From Rhodanobacter sp. DHG33 (lineage in GTDB: Bacteria; Pseudomonadota; Gammaproteobacteria; Xanthomonadales; Rhodanobacteraceae), in contig NZ_JACYXM010000005.1 of assembly GCF_014843005.1 (NCBI RefSeq), positions 186,001 through 250,000 of the forward strand: a stretch of DNA of 64,000 nucleotides, given 5' to 3'. Shown one piece after another: positions 46,034-56,862 of this stretch. Both the position numbers and the translations under genes were made by a program. The notes beneath the pieces are model-generated. The model searched no databases. It saw nothing but the letters and a program-made list of their open reading frames with translations, and was not told the origin of the DNA. Position 1 is the first letter of the stretch; each line of letters starts with the position of its first letter.

Positions 46034-46981
46034 TCACCACGGCAATGCGTCGAGGTCGACGTTGCCGCCGGTGAGCACCAGGCCCACGCGCATGCCGGCG
46101 AAACGTCGGGGCTGCTTGAGCATCGCTGCCAGCACGGTGGCGCTGGACACCTCCACCACCTGTTTCAGTTCGCTCCACAGCAGGCGCATCGCGGCGACGG
46201 TTTCCGCGTCGCTCACCGTGATGACTTCCACGCGGTGCGCGCGCAAGGCTTCGAAATTCGGCTGGCCCATCAAGGCGCGCAGGCCGTCGCACACCGTGTC
46301 CGGCGACAGGCTTTCGATGCGCGCGCCCGCTGCCAGCGAGCGGGCCGCATCGTCGGCACCAGCGGGTTCCGCAGCGAACAGCGCAAGCCCCGGCTTCAGC
46401 GCATGCGCGGCGATGGCCACGCCGGCGGCCAGGCCGCCACCGCCGACCGGCGTGATGAGTGCATCGAGCTGCGGCGCCTGGCCCAGCAATTCCAGCGCAA
46501 GGGTTCCCTGCCCCGCCATCACCCGCGCATCGGCATAAGGATGCACCAGCGCGGCGCCAGTCTGCGCCTGCACCTGATCGCACATCGCTTCGCGTGCGGC
46601 CTGCGTGGGCGCGCAGCGATGCAGCGTGCCGCCGGCGCGCGCGATGGCTTCCAGCTTGGCCTGCACGGCACCCTCGGGCACTACCACGTGCGCCTGGATA
46701 CCGCGCGTGGCAGCGGCCAGCGCCAGCGCGTTGCCGTGATTGCCGGAGGAATGCGTGACCACGCCGCGCGCTGCCTCCTCGTCCGACAGCGACCAGACCG
46801 CATTGCACGCGCCGCGGAACTTGAACGCGCCGCCGCGCTGCAGGTTCTCGCACTTGAAGTGCAGCTCGGCGCCGACCAGCGCATCCAGTACCGCGCTGCG
46901 CAGCACCGGCGTCACCACCGCATGCGGCGCGATGCGCGCGGCGGCGTCGCGGATGGCGCCGATGTCGGGCAGCGCGTTCAT
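46034..46981 (-). CDS. Threonine/serine dehydratase or serine racemase-like PLP enzyme
   Basis: 315-residue fold-type II PLP enzyme. The PLP-lysine is in GGAFKFRGACNA, with the SSGNHGNALA phosphate/pyridine loop and the Gly-rich PVGGGGLAAG that binds the cofactor phosphate. It lacks the C-terminal ACT-like regulatory domain of biosynthetic IlvA, so it is more like a catabolic threonine/serine dehydratase or serine racemase. The ATG overlaps the stop of the aldose epimerase gene (ATGA), so the two are coupled. The pairing with a sugar epimerase has no obvious metabolic logic. Confidence 0.88.
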   Translation of the reverse strand: MNALPDIGAIRDAAARIAPHAVVTPVLRSAVLDALVGAELHFKCENLQRGGAFKFRGACNAVWSLSDEEAARGVVTHSSGNHGNALALAAATRGIQAHVVVPEGAVQAKLEAIARAGGTLHRCAPTQAAREAMCDQVQAQTGAALVHPYADARVMAGQGTLALELLGQAPQLDALITPVGGGGLAAGVAIAAHALKPGLALFAAEPAGADDAARSLAAGARIESLSPDTVCDGLRALMGQPNFEALRAHRVEVITVSDAETVAAMRLLWSELKQVVEVSSATVLAAMLKQPRRFAGMRVGLVLTGGNVDLDALPW

Positions 46982-47976
46982 GCCTTCACGATCTCCACGC
47001 CGCAGCGGTAGCGGCGTTCCGCACCCGGCAGCAGGCGGATCGCATCCGCGCATTCGGGCCGGTTGAACGCGTTCGCCATGCACTCCATCGGCTCCAGCGC
47101 AATGGCGCGGCGCACATCGCGGCTGATCGTGTCGGAAGTGAAGGCATGCATCAGGCCATGCTCCTGCCACACCACCAGCGCACGGCCGCTGGCCGGATCG
47201 CGCAGGTGGGTGCGGATGCGGCCATCGGCATCCGGCTGCAATTCGTTGTAGCTCTGGTCGAGGATCTGCCCGCCGATCGCGCGCGGCTCACGGAAATCCA
47301 TCGCGGGGGCATCGTCCAGCGCCACATACGCCGCCGCGCCGGGCAGCGCGATCAGGTCGGCGCCGGTGCGGATCAACCCTTCACCGGGAATCTGCAGCTC
47401 CCAGCCGTCCACCAGTGCATCGGCCAGACGGAAATACGGGTGCCAGCCGAAGAAGCACGGCGCCGCGCTGTCGCCCACGTTGCGCATCGCGACTTCCAGC
47501 GTCAGGCCGGCTGCGTCCAGCGTGAACGTCACTGCCAGGTCGATCGAGTGCGGATAGCCCGGCTGCGGACGGATCGCAGGCGTGGCCAGCGTCACGTGCG
47601 CCTGCCGTTCGTCCGCGGCAAGCGCGGCGAGATCGAAGGTGGTGCCGCGCACGAAACCATGGCGGCTGGCGCGCGCGTCGCCCACCACGCCGGGCTGCAG
47701 GTCCTGCGGCTGGCCGTCGAAGGTGTAACGCGCATCGGCGATGCGACCGCCGAACGGCACCATGATCGCGAAGCGCGAACCGGAGCGTGCGACGATTTCC
47801 GCATCGTCGCGGTAGCCGTCGGCGTAATCGAACCACGTGCCGCCCTCGCTCGCCTCGAAGTTCAGCAGCGCCGCACCGAGCCGCGCGATGCGCACGCGGC
47901 GCCCACCCACGGCATCTTCCAGTTGCACTACGGGCTGCTTGCCCAGCATGGCTTCGGTGGCAAGAAAGCGCGTCAT
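46978..47976 (-). CDS. Aldose 1-epimerase family protein
   Basis: 332-residue galactose-mutarotase-fold protein. Features include SRFAIMVPFGGRIADARY, the histidine in SRHGFVRG, CFFGWHPYFRLA (catalytic-type His), and a distal ALEPMECMANAFN. These match the aldose epimerase superfamily, which interconverts anomers of hexoses; some members act on hexose-6-phosphates. The ATG at 47974-47976 was chosen because upstream Mets would precede the first beta strand. Coupled to the PLP dehydratase gene. Divergent from pepN. In this genome it may help anomer handling by the anomer-selective glucosidase, but this is speculation. Confidence 0.87.
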   Translation of the reverse strand: MTRFLATEAMLGKQPVVQLEDAVGGRRVRIARLGAALLNFEASEGGTWFDYADGYRDDAEIVARSGSRFAIMVPFGGRIADARYTFDGQPQDLQPGVVGDARASRHGFVRGTTFDLAALAADERQAHVTLATPAIRPQPGYPHSIDLAVTFTLDAAGLTLEVAMRNVGDSAAPCFFGWHPYFRLADALVDGWELQIPGEGLIRTGADLIALPGAAAYVALDDAPAMDFREPRAIGGQILDQSYNELQPDADGRIRTHLRDPASGRALVVWQEHGLMHAFTSDTISRDVRRAIALEPMECMANAFNRPECADAIRLLPGAERRYRCGVEIVKA

Positions 47977-48052
47977 CGGCGAACTCCGGTTGAAGGCGGG
48001 GGAAAGACCCCGCATGTTAGCCTGATCCATTCCTTCGCCTGATTGTCCCCGC

Positions 48053-50698
48053 ATGAACGCCCGACCCGACGCCCCCAGCCTGCCGATCCGCCTCGCCGAC
48101 TACCGGCCGCCGGCCTGGCGGGTGGAACGGGCGGAACTGGAATTCGAGCTGGACATCGCCGCGACCGAAGTGAGCGCGAAGCTGCTGCTGCGCCGCGATC
48201 CCGCCCAGGACGAACCGCTGCGACTCGACGGCGAGAACCTCGAACTGCTCGCCATCGCGCTGGACGGCCAGCCGCTGCCGGCCGATGCGTGGCGCCTGTT
48301 CGACGGCGGCCTGGAAGTGGACGGCGCGCGCGACGGCAGCGTGCTGGAAACATGCGTGCGCGTGCATCCCGCCGCGAACACCGCGCTGGAAGGCCTGTAC
48401 CTTTCCGGTCCGCGCGAGACCGGCTTCCTGCTCACTCAATGCGAGGCGCAGGGGTTCCGCCACATCACGTTCTTCCCGGACCGCCCCGACGTGCAGTCCA
48501 TCTATACCGTGACGCTGCGCGCCGACCGCGCGCGTTTCCCGGTGCTGCTGGCCGGCGGCGATCCCGATGGTGCGGGCGAGCTGCCCGATGGTCGCCACTG
48601 GGCGCGCTTCGCCGATCCGCATCCCAAGCCCGCCTATCTTTTCGCCCTGGTCGCCGGCCGGCTGGAAAAGATCGAACGCGACTACCGCACCGCCGACGGC
48701 CGCGACGTGCAGCTGAAGATCTGGGCCGAGGCCGACGCCATCGCCAGTTGCCACTACGCGATGGATGCACTGGAACGCTCGATGCGCTGGGACGAGCAGA
48801 CCTACGGGCGCAACTACGACCTCGACGTGTTCCACGTCGTCGCCACCCACGACTTCAACATGGGCGCGATGGAGAACAAGGGCCTCAACATCTTCAACAC
48901 GAAGTGCCTGCTGGCCGATCCCGACTCCAGCACCGACGACGAATACCGCCGCGTGGAAGCGGTGGTCGCGCACGAGTATTTCCACAACTGGAGCGGCAAC
49001 CGCGTCACCTGCCGCGACTGGTTCCAGCTGAGCCTCAAGGAAGGCTTCACCGTTTACCGCGAGCAGTGCTTCTCCGCCGACATGAACTCGGCGCCGCTGA
49101 AGCGCATCGAGGACGTGGCCCTGCTGCGTCGCGCGCAGTTTCCCGAGGACGCGGGCCCGCTGGCGCACCCGGTGCGCCCCGCCGAGTACCGCGAGATCAA
49201 CAATTTCTACACCGCCACTGTGTACGAGAAAGGTGCCGAGCTGGTGCGCATGCTGGCAGGCAAGCTGGGTGCGGAAGGTTTCCGCCGCGGCAGCGACCTG
49301 TACTTCAGCCGCAACGACGGACGCGCCGCCACCATCGAGGATTTCCTCGCCGCGCTCGGCGAAGCGAACGGCATCGACCTCACGCCCTATCTCGCGTGGT
49401 ACGGCCAGGCCGGTACGCCGCGGTTGCGGGCGCATGGCGAATACGATGCCGCACGCCGCGAATACGCGCTCACGCTGTCGCAGCGCACTCCGACCAGCCA
49501 GCAGCAACCGCACAAGCAGCCCGTGCCGATACCGGTGAAGCTGGCGCTGTTCGGCAAAGACGGCCGGATGCTTCCCTTGCATCTGGACGGCCAGACGGCC
49601 GACCGCGAGATCGTGGTGGTGCTGACCGAGGCCGAGCAGCGCTTCGTGTTCCGCGACGTGGCCGAACGACCCGTACCCTCGCTGCTGCGCGGCTTCTCCG
49701 CACCGGCGATCCTGGAATGCGATTACGCGCCGACCGAACTCGCGCTGCTGCTGAGCCACGATCCCGACGGCTTCAACCGCTGGGAGGCCGGCCAGCAGCT
49801 CGCCGTGCGCGCCATCGACGCCTTGCGCGACGGCACCGCCGCCGATGCCGTGGATGCCTGGTGCGACGCGCTGGCCACCCTGTTCGGCGATGCGCGCGTC
49901 GACGATGCGCTGCTCGCCGGCCTGCTTACTCCGCCCGGCGAGATCGAGCTGGCGGAACGCGAGACGGCGGTCGATCCGACGCGCATCCATGCACTGCGCC
50001 AGCAATTGCAGCACCGCCTCGCCACGCGCATCGGCGGCGATGCGCTGGACGCGCGCTATCGCGCACTTGCCGCACGATCCACGGCCGACATCGACGCCGC
50101 CAGCCAGGCCGGGCGCAGCCTCAAGCAGCGCGTGCTGCAGCTGCTGGCCCTGCTCGATGCCGGCAAGGCCTGCGACCATGCGGTCGCGCAATACCGCGAT
50201 GCGCCCAGCATGACCGACCGCCTCGCCGCGCTCGCCGTGCTGGCGCGATACGACGCCGCGCGCAGCAGCGAGCCGCTGGCGCACTACCGCACGCGCTATG
50301 CGAACGATCCGCTGGCGCTCGACAAGTGGTTCGCGCTGCAGGCGCAATTGCCGGGCGAAGCTGCGCTGGCCCGCGTGCAGGCGCTGGAGGGCGACCCCGC
50401 CTTCACGCTGAAGAATCCGAACCGTGCCCGCGCCCTGCTGGGCACCTGGGCCAACGGCAACCCTACCGGCTTCCATCGCCCCGACGGTGCCGGCTACCGG
50501 CTGTATGCCGAACGCCTGCTGGCGCTGGATGCGCTGAACCCGCAGATCGCCGCCCGCCTCGCCACCGCGTTCAACGGTTGGCAGCGGCTGGAACCGCAGC
50601 GTCGCGAAGCGGCTCATGCCGCGCTGGCGTCCTTGATGGCCCACGACAAGATTTCGCGCAATCTCGCGGAGATCGCGGGCAACATGCTCAAGGGCTGA
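48053..50698 (+). CDS. pepN: Aminopeptidase N
   Basis: 881-residue cytoplasmic M1 aminopeptidase of the E. coli PepN type. The GAMEN exopeptidase motif (271-275) is followed by the zinc site HEYFH (307-311) and Glu330 in KEGFTVY, with correct spacing. An N-terminal beta domain (YLSGPRETGFLLTQCEAQGFRHI), a middle beta domain and an all-helical C-terminal bowl (DAGKACDHAV...) give the family length. It degrades peptides after proteasome-like proteases have cut proteins. The ATG at 48053 starts MNARPDAP and has no strong ribosome-binding site. Followed by a terminator. Confidence 0.97.
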   Translation: MNARPDAPSLPIRLADYRPPAWRVERAELEFELDIAATEVSAKLLLRRDPAQDEPLRLDGENLELLAIALDGQPLPADAWRLFDGGLEVDGARDGSVLETCVRVHPAANTALEGLYLSGPRETGFLLTQCEAQGFRHITFFPDRPDVQSIYTVTLRADRARFPVLLAGGDPDGAGELPDGRHWARFADPHPKPAYLFALVAGRLEKIERDYRTADGRDVQLKIWAEADAIASCHYAMDALERSMRWDEQTYGRNYDLDVFHVVATHDFNMGAMENKGLNIFNTKCLLADPDSSTDDEYRRVEAVVAHEYFHNWSGNRVTCRDWFQLSLKEGFTVYREQCFSADMNSAPLKRIEDVALLRRAQFPEDAGPLAHPVRPAEYREINNFYTATVYEKGAELVRMLAGKLGAEGFRRGSDLYFSRNDGRAATIEDFLAALGEANGIDLTPYLAWYGQAGTPRLRAHGEYDAARREYALTLSQRTPTSQQQPHKQPVPIPVKLALFGKDGRMLPLHLDGQTADREIVVVLTEAEQRFVFRDVAERPVPSLLRGFSAPAILECDYAPTELALLLSHDPDGFNRWEAGQQLAVRAIDALRDGTAADAVDAWCDALATLFGDARVDDALLAGLLTPPGEIELAERETAVDPTRIHALRQQLQHRLATRIGGDALDARYRALAARSTADIDAASQAGRSLKQRVLQLLALLDAGKACDHAVAQYRDAPSMTDRLAALAVLARYDAARSSEPLAHYRTRYANDPLALDKWFALQAQLPGEAALARVQALEGDPAFTLKNPNRARALLGTWANGNPTGFHRPDGAGYRLYAERLLALDALNPQIAARLATAFNGWQRLEPQRREAAHAALASLMAHDKISRNLAEIAGNMLKG

Positions 50699-50704
50699 AA
50701 CGCA

Positions 50705-50728
50705 AAGCGGCGGCCGTGGCCGCCGCTT
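50705..50728 (+). terminator. Hairpin terminator after pepN
   Basis: aagcggcggcc (50705-50715) pairs with ggccgccgctt (50718-50728) across GT, giving a short tight hairpin after the pepN stop. The 3' side continues catt rather than a long U-run. It may work in both directions because the small gene ends at 50765 on the minus strand. Confidence 0.65.
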
Positions 50729-50764
50729 CATTCCCGCCGGGCTTTGCGCCCGACCGGGACAGGT

Positions 50765-50950
50765 TCATACCGGCAGGCTGCTCAGCGCGGTGCGCAGCCG
50801 CACGATGCGCGACTCCAGACGCGGCAGCAACGCCACCCGCTCGCTCTCGGCGCGCTCCTCCAGGGTTTCCATCGCCATCTCTATGCGGCCGATCTCGATC
50901 AGCAGATCGTGATGCGGAAAGACCTTTTCGAAATCGATGTTGGCGCCCAT
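50765..50950 (-). CDS. Small hypothetical protein
   Basis: 61-residue helical protein starting MGANIDFEKVF, with an amphipathic helix (IEIGRIEMAMETLEERAESERVALLPRLESRIVRLRTAL). The ATG at 50948-50950 has GGGGAG ten bases upstream, a good ribosome-binding site. The sequence looks like a coiled-coil or helical-hairpin protein, not recognised. Codon use is consistent with expression. It points toward pepN and away from the small-RNA region. Confidence 0.6.
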   Translation of the reverse strand: MGANIDFEKVFPHHDLLIEIGRIEMAMETLEERAESERVALLPRLESRIVRLRTALSSLPV

Positions 50951-51134
50951 GGCAGCTCCCCGTTTCCTGTTGCCAAGAGCATGCATCGGTTGTGCCAAAG
51001 TGTGATTTTGGTCACGCAGCGCAATCCGGCCATCGCGCGAAACTGACGCACCACGTCAGCAGCTGTCATGCACCGGCAGAAAGTTGCGCCATAGTCACCG
51101 CATGTTCACCTTCTTGCGGCGATTATCGATCCAC

Positions 51135-51282
51135 GATCTGGCGGACGGGGTAGCCAGATATCCAAGTTTCCCAGTTTCTGGCGTCCGGCATTACGGTCAT
51201 CCTGGATTCCCCCTGTTCCTGAGACCGCCGGGCGCCAGATCTAAACAACGAAACCCCGCATTTTGCGGGGTTTCGTTTTTTC
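51135..51282 (+). ncRNA. Candidate structured small RNA (plus strand) ending in intrinsic terminator
   Basis: No convincing gene precedes the strong terminator at 51247-51282. Instead, gatctggcg (51135-51143) is the exact complement of cgccagatc (51233-51241), a closing stem over an 89-base interior with further GC-rich complementary pieces (ggcgg/ccgcc). The layout of a closed stem followed at once by a terminator is that of a small RNA. The 5' end and promoter are not defined. An unrelated 25-codon frame on the other strand overlaps it. Confidence 0.4.
51247..51282 (+). terminator. Strong intrinsic terminator
   Basis: aacgaaaccccgca (51247-51260) pairs perfectly with tgcggggtttcgtt (51264-51277) over TTT, followed by a T-run to 51281. 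The plus-strand direction has the U-tract. No annotated plus-strand gene ends here, so it marks an unannotated transcript. Confidence 0.92.
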
Positions 51283-51344
51283 CGTCGCAGAAAACGACGG
51301 AGGCGATTCGGGCATCGCGCCGGCAACGGCCCCGGGTTGAATGT

Positions 51345-51475
51345 CGACCAAAAAACGACGGCGCCCCGAAGGGCGCCGTCCTGCTCCCTTTCATGGCACG
51401 CGATCAGGCCCCTGTCCTCCCGATCCCGGCGCACGTATTCGCGCAGCCGCTGCCCATGAAAGTGCAGGACAGGTA
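51345..51475 (-). ncRNA. Candidate structured small RNA (minus strand)
   Basis: Reading the minus strand, gtcctgc(a)ctttcatgg (51470-51454) pairs with ccatgaaag(gga)gcaggac (51396-51378), closing a region of about 57 bases that itself folds (GATCGGG with CCTGATC around a loop holding GGA). A perfect 10-bp GC hairpin and U6 follow immediately at 51349-51380. There is no open reading frame with coding character. No match to 6S, SRP or tmRNA was recognised. The 5' end is approximate. Confidence 0.42.
51349..51380 (-). terminator. Intrinsic terminator reading leftward
   Basis: gacggcgccc (51357-51366) and gggcgccgtc (51371-51380) flank CGAA. On the minus strand the hairpin is followed by six U (plus-strand A-run just left of 51357). 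No minus-strand protein gene lies to the right before mnmG, so it should end the candidate small RNA. Confidence 0.85.
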
Positions 51476-51552
51476 AAGCAGTTTGCATGCCAAGTGCCTC
51501 TTGGTGTGCGCGGTATCATTGAAACCTACCCGGCTCCAACCAGAACGCACCC

Positions 51553-53427
<1,875 letters not shown>

Positions 53428-53508
53428 GCATTTCCCGCCTTCCGGCACACCCCACGCAACACGTGGCATGGCATCATCGAGGCATTCACCACCCGGGGAG
53501 TGCATGCG

Positions 53509-54291
53509 ATGGAAATCTGGATCGGACGCAACGGCGAACGCCATGGCCCGTACAAGGAAGAGGACGTGCGCGCGTGGCTGCGCAGCGGCCAGGTCAGCGG
53601 CAGCGATCTCGCGTGGCGCGAAGGCCTCGCCGACTGGCAGCCGCTGTCGGTGCTGTACCCCGATGCGACGCCTGCCACGACCCAAGCCACGGGCGGCTCT
53701 TATCCGCCGCCGCCTGCCGCAGCACCAGGTTTCCCCCAGACCACGGCCGCGTCGCTGGAAGACTACGCGGGTTTCTGGAAGCGCGTGGCGGCTTACATCC
53801 TCGACGCCATCATCCTGTGGATTCCGCAGATGCTGGTCGAATCGGTCACCGGCGCCAGCGCCGCGAAGAAGGTCATGAACGACGCGATCCAGAGTGCGGC
53901 CGGTGACATGCAGGCCATCCACGAGGCGCAGGTGCACTACTTCGTTGCCGCATGGCCGGCCATGCTGATCGGCCTCGTGATCGCCGTGCTGTACTTCGGT
54001 TTCTGCGAAAGCTCGGCCTGGCAGGGCACGGTGGGCAAGCTGGCCCTGGGTATCCGCGTCACCGACCTGGATGGCCGGCGAATCAGCCTCGGCCGCGCCA
54101 TCGGGCGCTATTTCGGCAAGCTGCTCAGCGCCATCATTCTCTGCATCGGCTTCATCATGGTGGCCTTCACCCAGCGCAAGCAGGGCCTGCACGACATCAT
54201 CTGCAACACCCTGGTGCTGAACGGCCGCGCCAGCGAGTTCAAGGATGCGACCACGAAGCCGACGGGCAACGGCGGTTCGTTCAACGCCTGA
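53509..54291 (+). CDS. RDD-family membrane protein with N-terminal GYF_2 domain
   Basis: 260 residues. Residues 1-50 form a GYF_2-type domain (WIGRNGERHGPYKEEDVRAWLRSGQV..WREGLADWQPL). A Pro/Ala linker leads to an RDD domain with three to four helices: FWKRVAAYILDAIIL (the R and D signature), ESSAWQGTVGKLALGIRVTDLDG and RYFGKLLSAIILCIGF. ATG 53509 lies nine bases after GGGGA; a GTG at 53500 overlaps that site and is less likely. Inner membrane; function unknown. A strong terminator follows. Confidence 0.9.
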   Translation: MEIWIGRNGERHGPYKEEDVRAWLRSGQVSGSDLAWREGLADWQPLSVLYPDATPATTQATGGSYPPPPAAAPGFPQTTAASLEDYAGFWKRVAAYILDAIILWIPQMLVESVTGASAAKKVMNDAIQSAAGDMQAIHEAQVHYFVAAWPAMLIGLVIAVLYFGFCESSAWQGTVGKLALGIRVTDLDGRRISLGRAIGRYFGKLLSAIILCIGFIMVAFTQRKQGLHDIICNTLVLNGRASEFKDATTKPTGNGGSFNA

Positions 54292-54309
54292 TCCGCCGTC
54301 TGGCGAACA

Positions 54310-54344
54310 CGGCGCCGGGGTCCGCCCCGGCGCCGCTTTCTTTT
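54310..54344 (+). terminator. Intrinsic terminator after RDD gene
   Basis: cggcgccgggg (54310-54320) pairs with ccccggcgccg (54325-54335) over TCCG, followed by ctttctttt. Confidence 0.85.
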
Positions 54345-54411
54345 CCGGGGCGATGTGGCCTGCTTGTTATCATCGTCGACTCGCTCCACCTGCAAGGACA
54401 CGCTCCATCCC

Positions 54412-56742
54412 ATGCTCAGCATCGAACAACGCATTGCCCAGGACATCGCCGCCAAGACCGAACAGGTGCGCGCGGCGGTCGATTTGCTCGACGGCGGCGC
54501 CACCGTGCCGTTCATCGCGCGCTACCGCAAGGAAGTCACCGGCGGTCTCGATGACACCCAACTCCGCCTGCTGGAAGAACGCCTGCACTACCTGCGCGAA
54601 CTGGAGGAGCGCCGCGCCGCGATCCTCGCCAGCGTCGAGGAACAGGGCAAACTCACCGATGCGTTGAAGAACGACATCCTCGCCGCCGACACCAAGGCGC
54701 GCCTGGAAGACCTCTACCTGCCCTACAAGCCGAAGCGCCGCACCAAGGCGCAGATCGCGCGCGAGGCGGGGCTGGAACCGCTGGCGCTAGGCCTGCGCGA
54801 AGATCCCACGCAAACACCCGAGACTTTCGCGGAAACCTTCGTCGATGCCGACAAGGGCGTGCCCGATGCGCGCGCTGCGCTCGACGGCGCCCGCGCGATC
54901 CTGATGGAGTCCATCGCCGAAGACGCGCACCTGGTGGGCGAACTGCGCGACTGGCTGTGGGACAAGGGCCAGATCCGCGCCAAGGTAGTGGAGGGCAAGG
55001 AAAACGAGGGTGCCAAGTTCCGCGACTACTTCGATCACATGGAAGCCGTCGGCAAGATTCCCTCGCACCGCTTGCTGGCGCTGATGCGCGCGCGCAACGA
55101 AGGCGTGATCGAGCTGGACCTGCTGCCCGCGGCAGAGGCCGAGCAGGGCCACGCCGAAGGCGAAGGCCGCGTGGCCGCGCATGCCGGCATTCATGACCGT
55201 GGCCGTCCGGCCGATACATGGCTGCGCGAGACCGTACGCCTGACCTGGCGCGTGAAGCTGCATTTGCACCTCACGCTGGACCTGTTCGGCCGCGTGCGTG
55301 AAGGCGCGGAAGACGAAGCGATCCGCGTGTTCGGCGACAACCTCAAGGACCTGATGCTGGCCGCGCCGGCCGGCGCCAAGACGGTGATGGGACTCGACCC
55401 CGGCATCCGCACCGGCTGCAAGGTGGCCGTGGTCGATGCCACCGGCAAGCTGCTGGCCACCGACACCATCTATCCGCACGAGCCGCGCCGGCAGTGGAAC
55501 GAGTCGCTGGCCGCGCTGGCGCGCCTGTGCCAGAAGCACAGCGTGGACCTCATCGCCATCGGCAACGGCACCGCCTCGCGCGAGACCGACAAGCTGGCCG
55601 GCGAACTCATCAAGGGCCTGGCCAGGACGCACGCCGAGCACAAGCTGTCGAAGGTCGTGGTGAGCGAGGCCGGCGCCTCGGTGTACTCCGCGTCGGAAAC
55701 CGCCGCGAAGGAATTCCCCGAGCTGGACGTGAGCCTGCGCGGTGCCGTCTCCATCGCACGCCGCCTGCAAGACCCGCTGGCCGAACTGGTGAAGATCGAA
55801 CCCAAGGCGATCGGCGTGGGCCAGTACCAGCACGACGTGAACCAGGTGAAGCTGGCGCGCGCGCTGGACGCCAGGGTCGAGGACTGCGTAAACGCGGTGG
55901 GCGTGGACGTGAACACCGCCTCCGCTGCGCTGCTGTCGCGCGTGGCCGGCCTTTCCGCCAGCGTGGCCGAGAACGTGGTGAAGCACCGCGACGCCAACGG
56001 CGCCTTCGCCAACCGCAAGGCGCTGCTCAAGGTGCCGCGCCTGGGCGACAAGGCGTTCGAGCAGTGCGCGGGCTTCCTGCGCGTGCCCAATGGCGACAAC
56101 CCGCTGGATGCCAGCGCGGTACACCCCGAAGCCTATCCGGTGGTGGAGCGCATCATCGCCCAGTGCGGCCGTGAGGTGCGCAACATCATCGGCGACACCG
56201 GCTTCCTGCGCGGCCTCAAGCCCGAGCAGTTCACCGACGAGAAGTTCGGCGTGCCCACGGTGCGCGACATCCTCAAGGAACTGGAAAAGCCCGGTCGCGA
56301 CCCGCGCCCCGAATTCGTCGCGCCCAGCTTCGCCGAGGGCGTGGAGGACGTGAAGGACCTGCGCCCGGGCATGATCCTCGAAGGCCGCGTCACCAACGTC
56401 GCCGCATTCGGCGCCTTCGTGGACATCGGCGTGCACCAGGACGGCCTCGTGCATGTCTCGGCGCTGTCGCACACCTTCGTGAAGGATCCGCGCGACGCGG
56501 TGAAGGCCGGCGACATCGTCAAGGTGAAGGTGATGGAGGTGGACATCCCGCGCCAGCGCATCGGCCTGTCGATGCGCCTCGACGACGAACCGGGCCAGGC
56601 GCGCGGCAAGCCGGCTGGCGGCGATGCCCGCCCCGGGCAGCGCGACGCCCGTGGTCCGCGTCCGGGCGCTGCGCCCAAGCAGGCGCCCGCCCCGGCCAAC
56701 AGCGCCTTCGCCGACGCGTTGACGCGCGCGATCAAGCGCTGA
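54412..56742 (+). CDS. tex: Tex family transcription accessory / RNA-binding protein
   Basis: 776-residue Tex protein. The N-terminal helical region ([58 protein letters not shown]) is followed by a YqgF-like fold ([17 protein letters not shown]), helix-hairpin-helix motifs and a C-terminal S1 domain ([34 protein letters not shown]). A low-complexity Gly/Arg/Pro/Ala tail ends the protein. Tex is a conserved nucleic-acid-binding factor linked to transcription and toxin-gene expression. ATG 54412 gives the family start. Confidence 0.97.
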   Translation: MLSIEQRIAQDIAAKTEQVRAAVDLLDGGATVPFIARYRKEVTGGLDDTQLRLLEERLHYLRELEERRAAILASVEEQGKLTDALKNDILAADTKARLEDLYLPYKPKRRTKAQIAREAGLEPLALGLREDPTQTPETFAETFVDADKGVPDARAALDGARAILMESIAEDAHLVGELRDWLWDKGQIRAKVVEGKENEGAKFRDYFDHMEAVGKIPSHRLLALMRARNEGVIELDLLPAAEAEQGHAEGEGRVAAHAGIHDRGRPADTWLRETVRLTWRVKLHLHLTLDLFGRVREGAEDEAIRVFGDNLKDLMLAAPAGAKTVMGLDPGIRTGCKVAVVDATGKLLATDTIYPHEPRRQWNESLAALARLCQKHSVDLIAIGNGTASRETDKLAGELIKGLARTHAEHKLSKVVVSEAGASVYSASETAAKEFPELDVSLRGAVSIARRLQDPLAELVKIEPKAIGVGQYQHDVNQVKLARALDARVEDCVNAVGVDVNTASAALLSRVAGLSASVAENVVKHRDANGAFANRKALLKVPRLGDKAFEQCAGFLRVPNGDNPLDASAVHPEAYPVVERIIAQCGREVRNIIGDTGFLRGLKPEQFTDEKFGVPTVRDILKELEKPGRDPRPEFVAPSFAEGVEDVKDLRPGMILEGRVTNVAAFGAFVDIGVHQDGLVHVSALSHTFVKDPRDAVKAGDIVKVKVMEVDIPRQRIGLSMRLDDEPGQARGKPAGGDARPGQRDARGPRPGAAPKQAPAPANSAFADALTRAIKR

Positions 56743-56755
56743 AGCCGGTGCCCGG

Positions 56756-56790
56756 ACCGCATGCTGCGGCGATGCGCTGCAGCATGCGGT
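56756..56790 (+). terminator. 12-bp hairpin after tex
   Basis: accgcatgctgc (56756-56767) pairs with gcagcatgcggt (56779-56790) over an 11-base loop. There is no U-tract; weak terminator or 3'-end protection. Confidence 0.55.
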
Positions 56791-56862
56791 TCCGTATGGA
56801 ATGCCTTACCGTAACCGTAACGTCTAGCTAACAAGGCCATTCCGGCCGTGGGGAGTGTTTTC

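Noticed and set aside
51123-51200. 25-codon minus-strand frame with a strong AGGGGGA site (peptide ending GYPVRQIVDR)
   Set aside because: Several codons (AGA, ATA, TCT, GTA) are rare in this genome, and the frame lies inside the predicted folded RNA. Conservation would be needed to accept it as a small protein.
51345-51475. 6S RNA, SRP RNA or tmRNA in the mnmG upstream region
   Set aside because: The conserved SRP GGAAGGAAGCAGCC-like loop and tmRNA features are absent, and the size is too small for 6S; left as an unnamed candidate.
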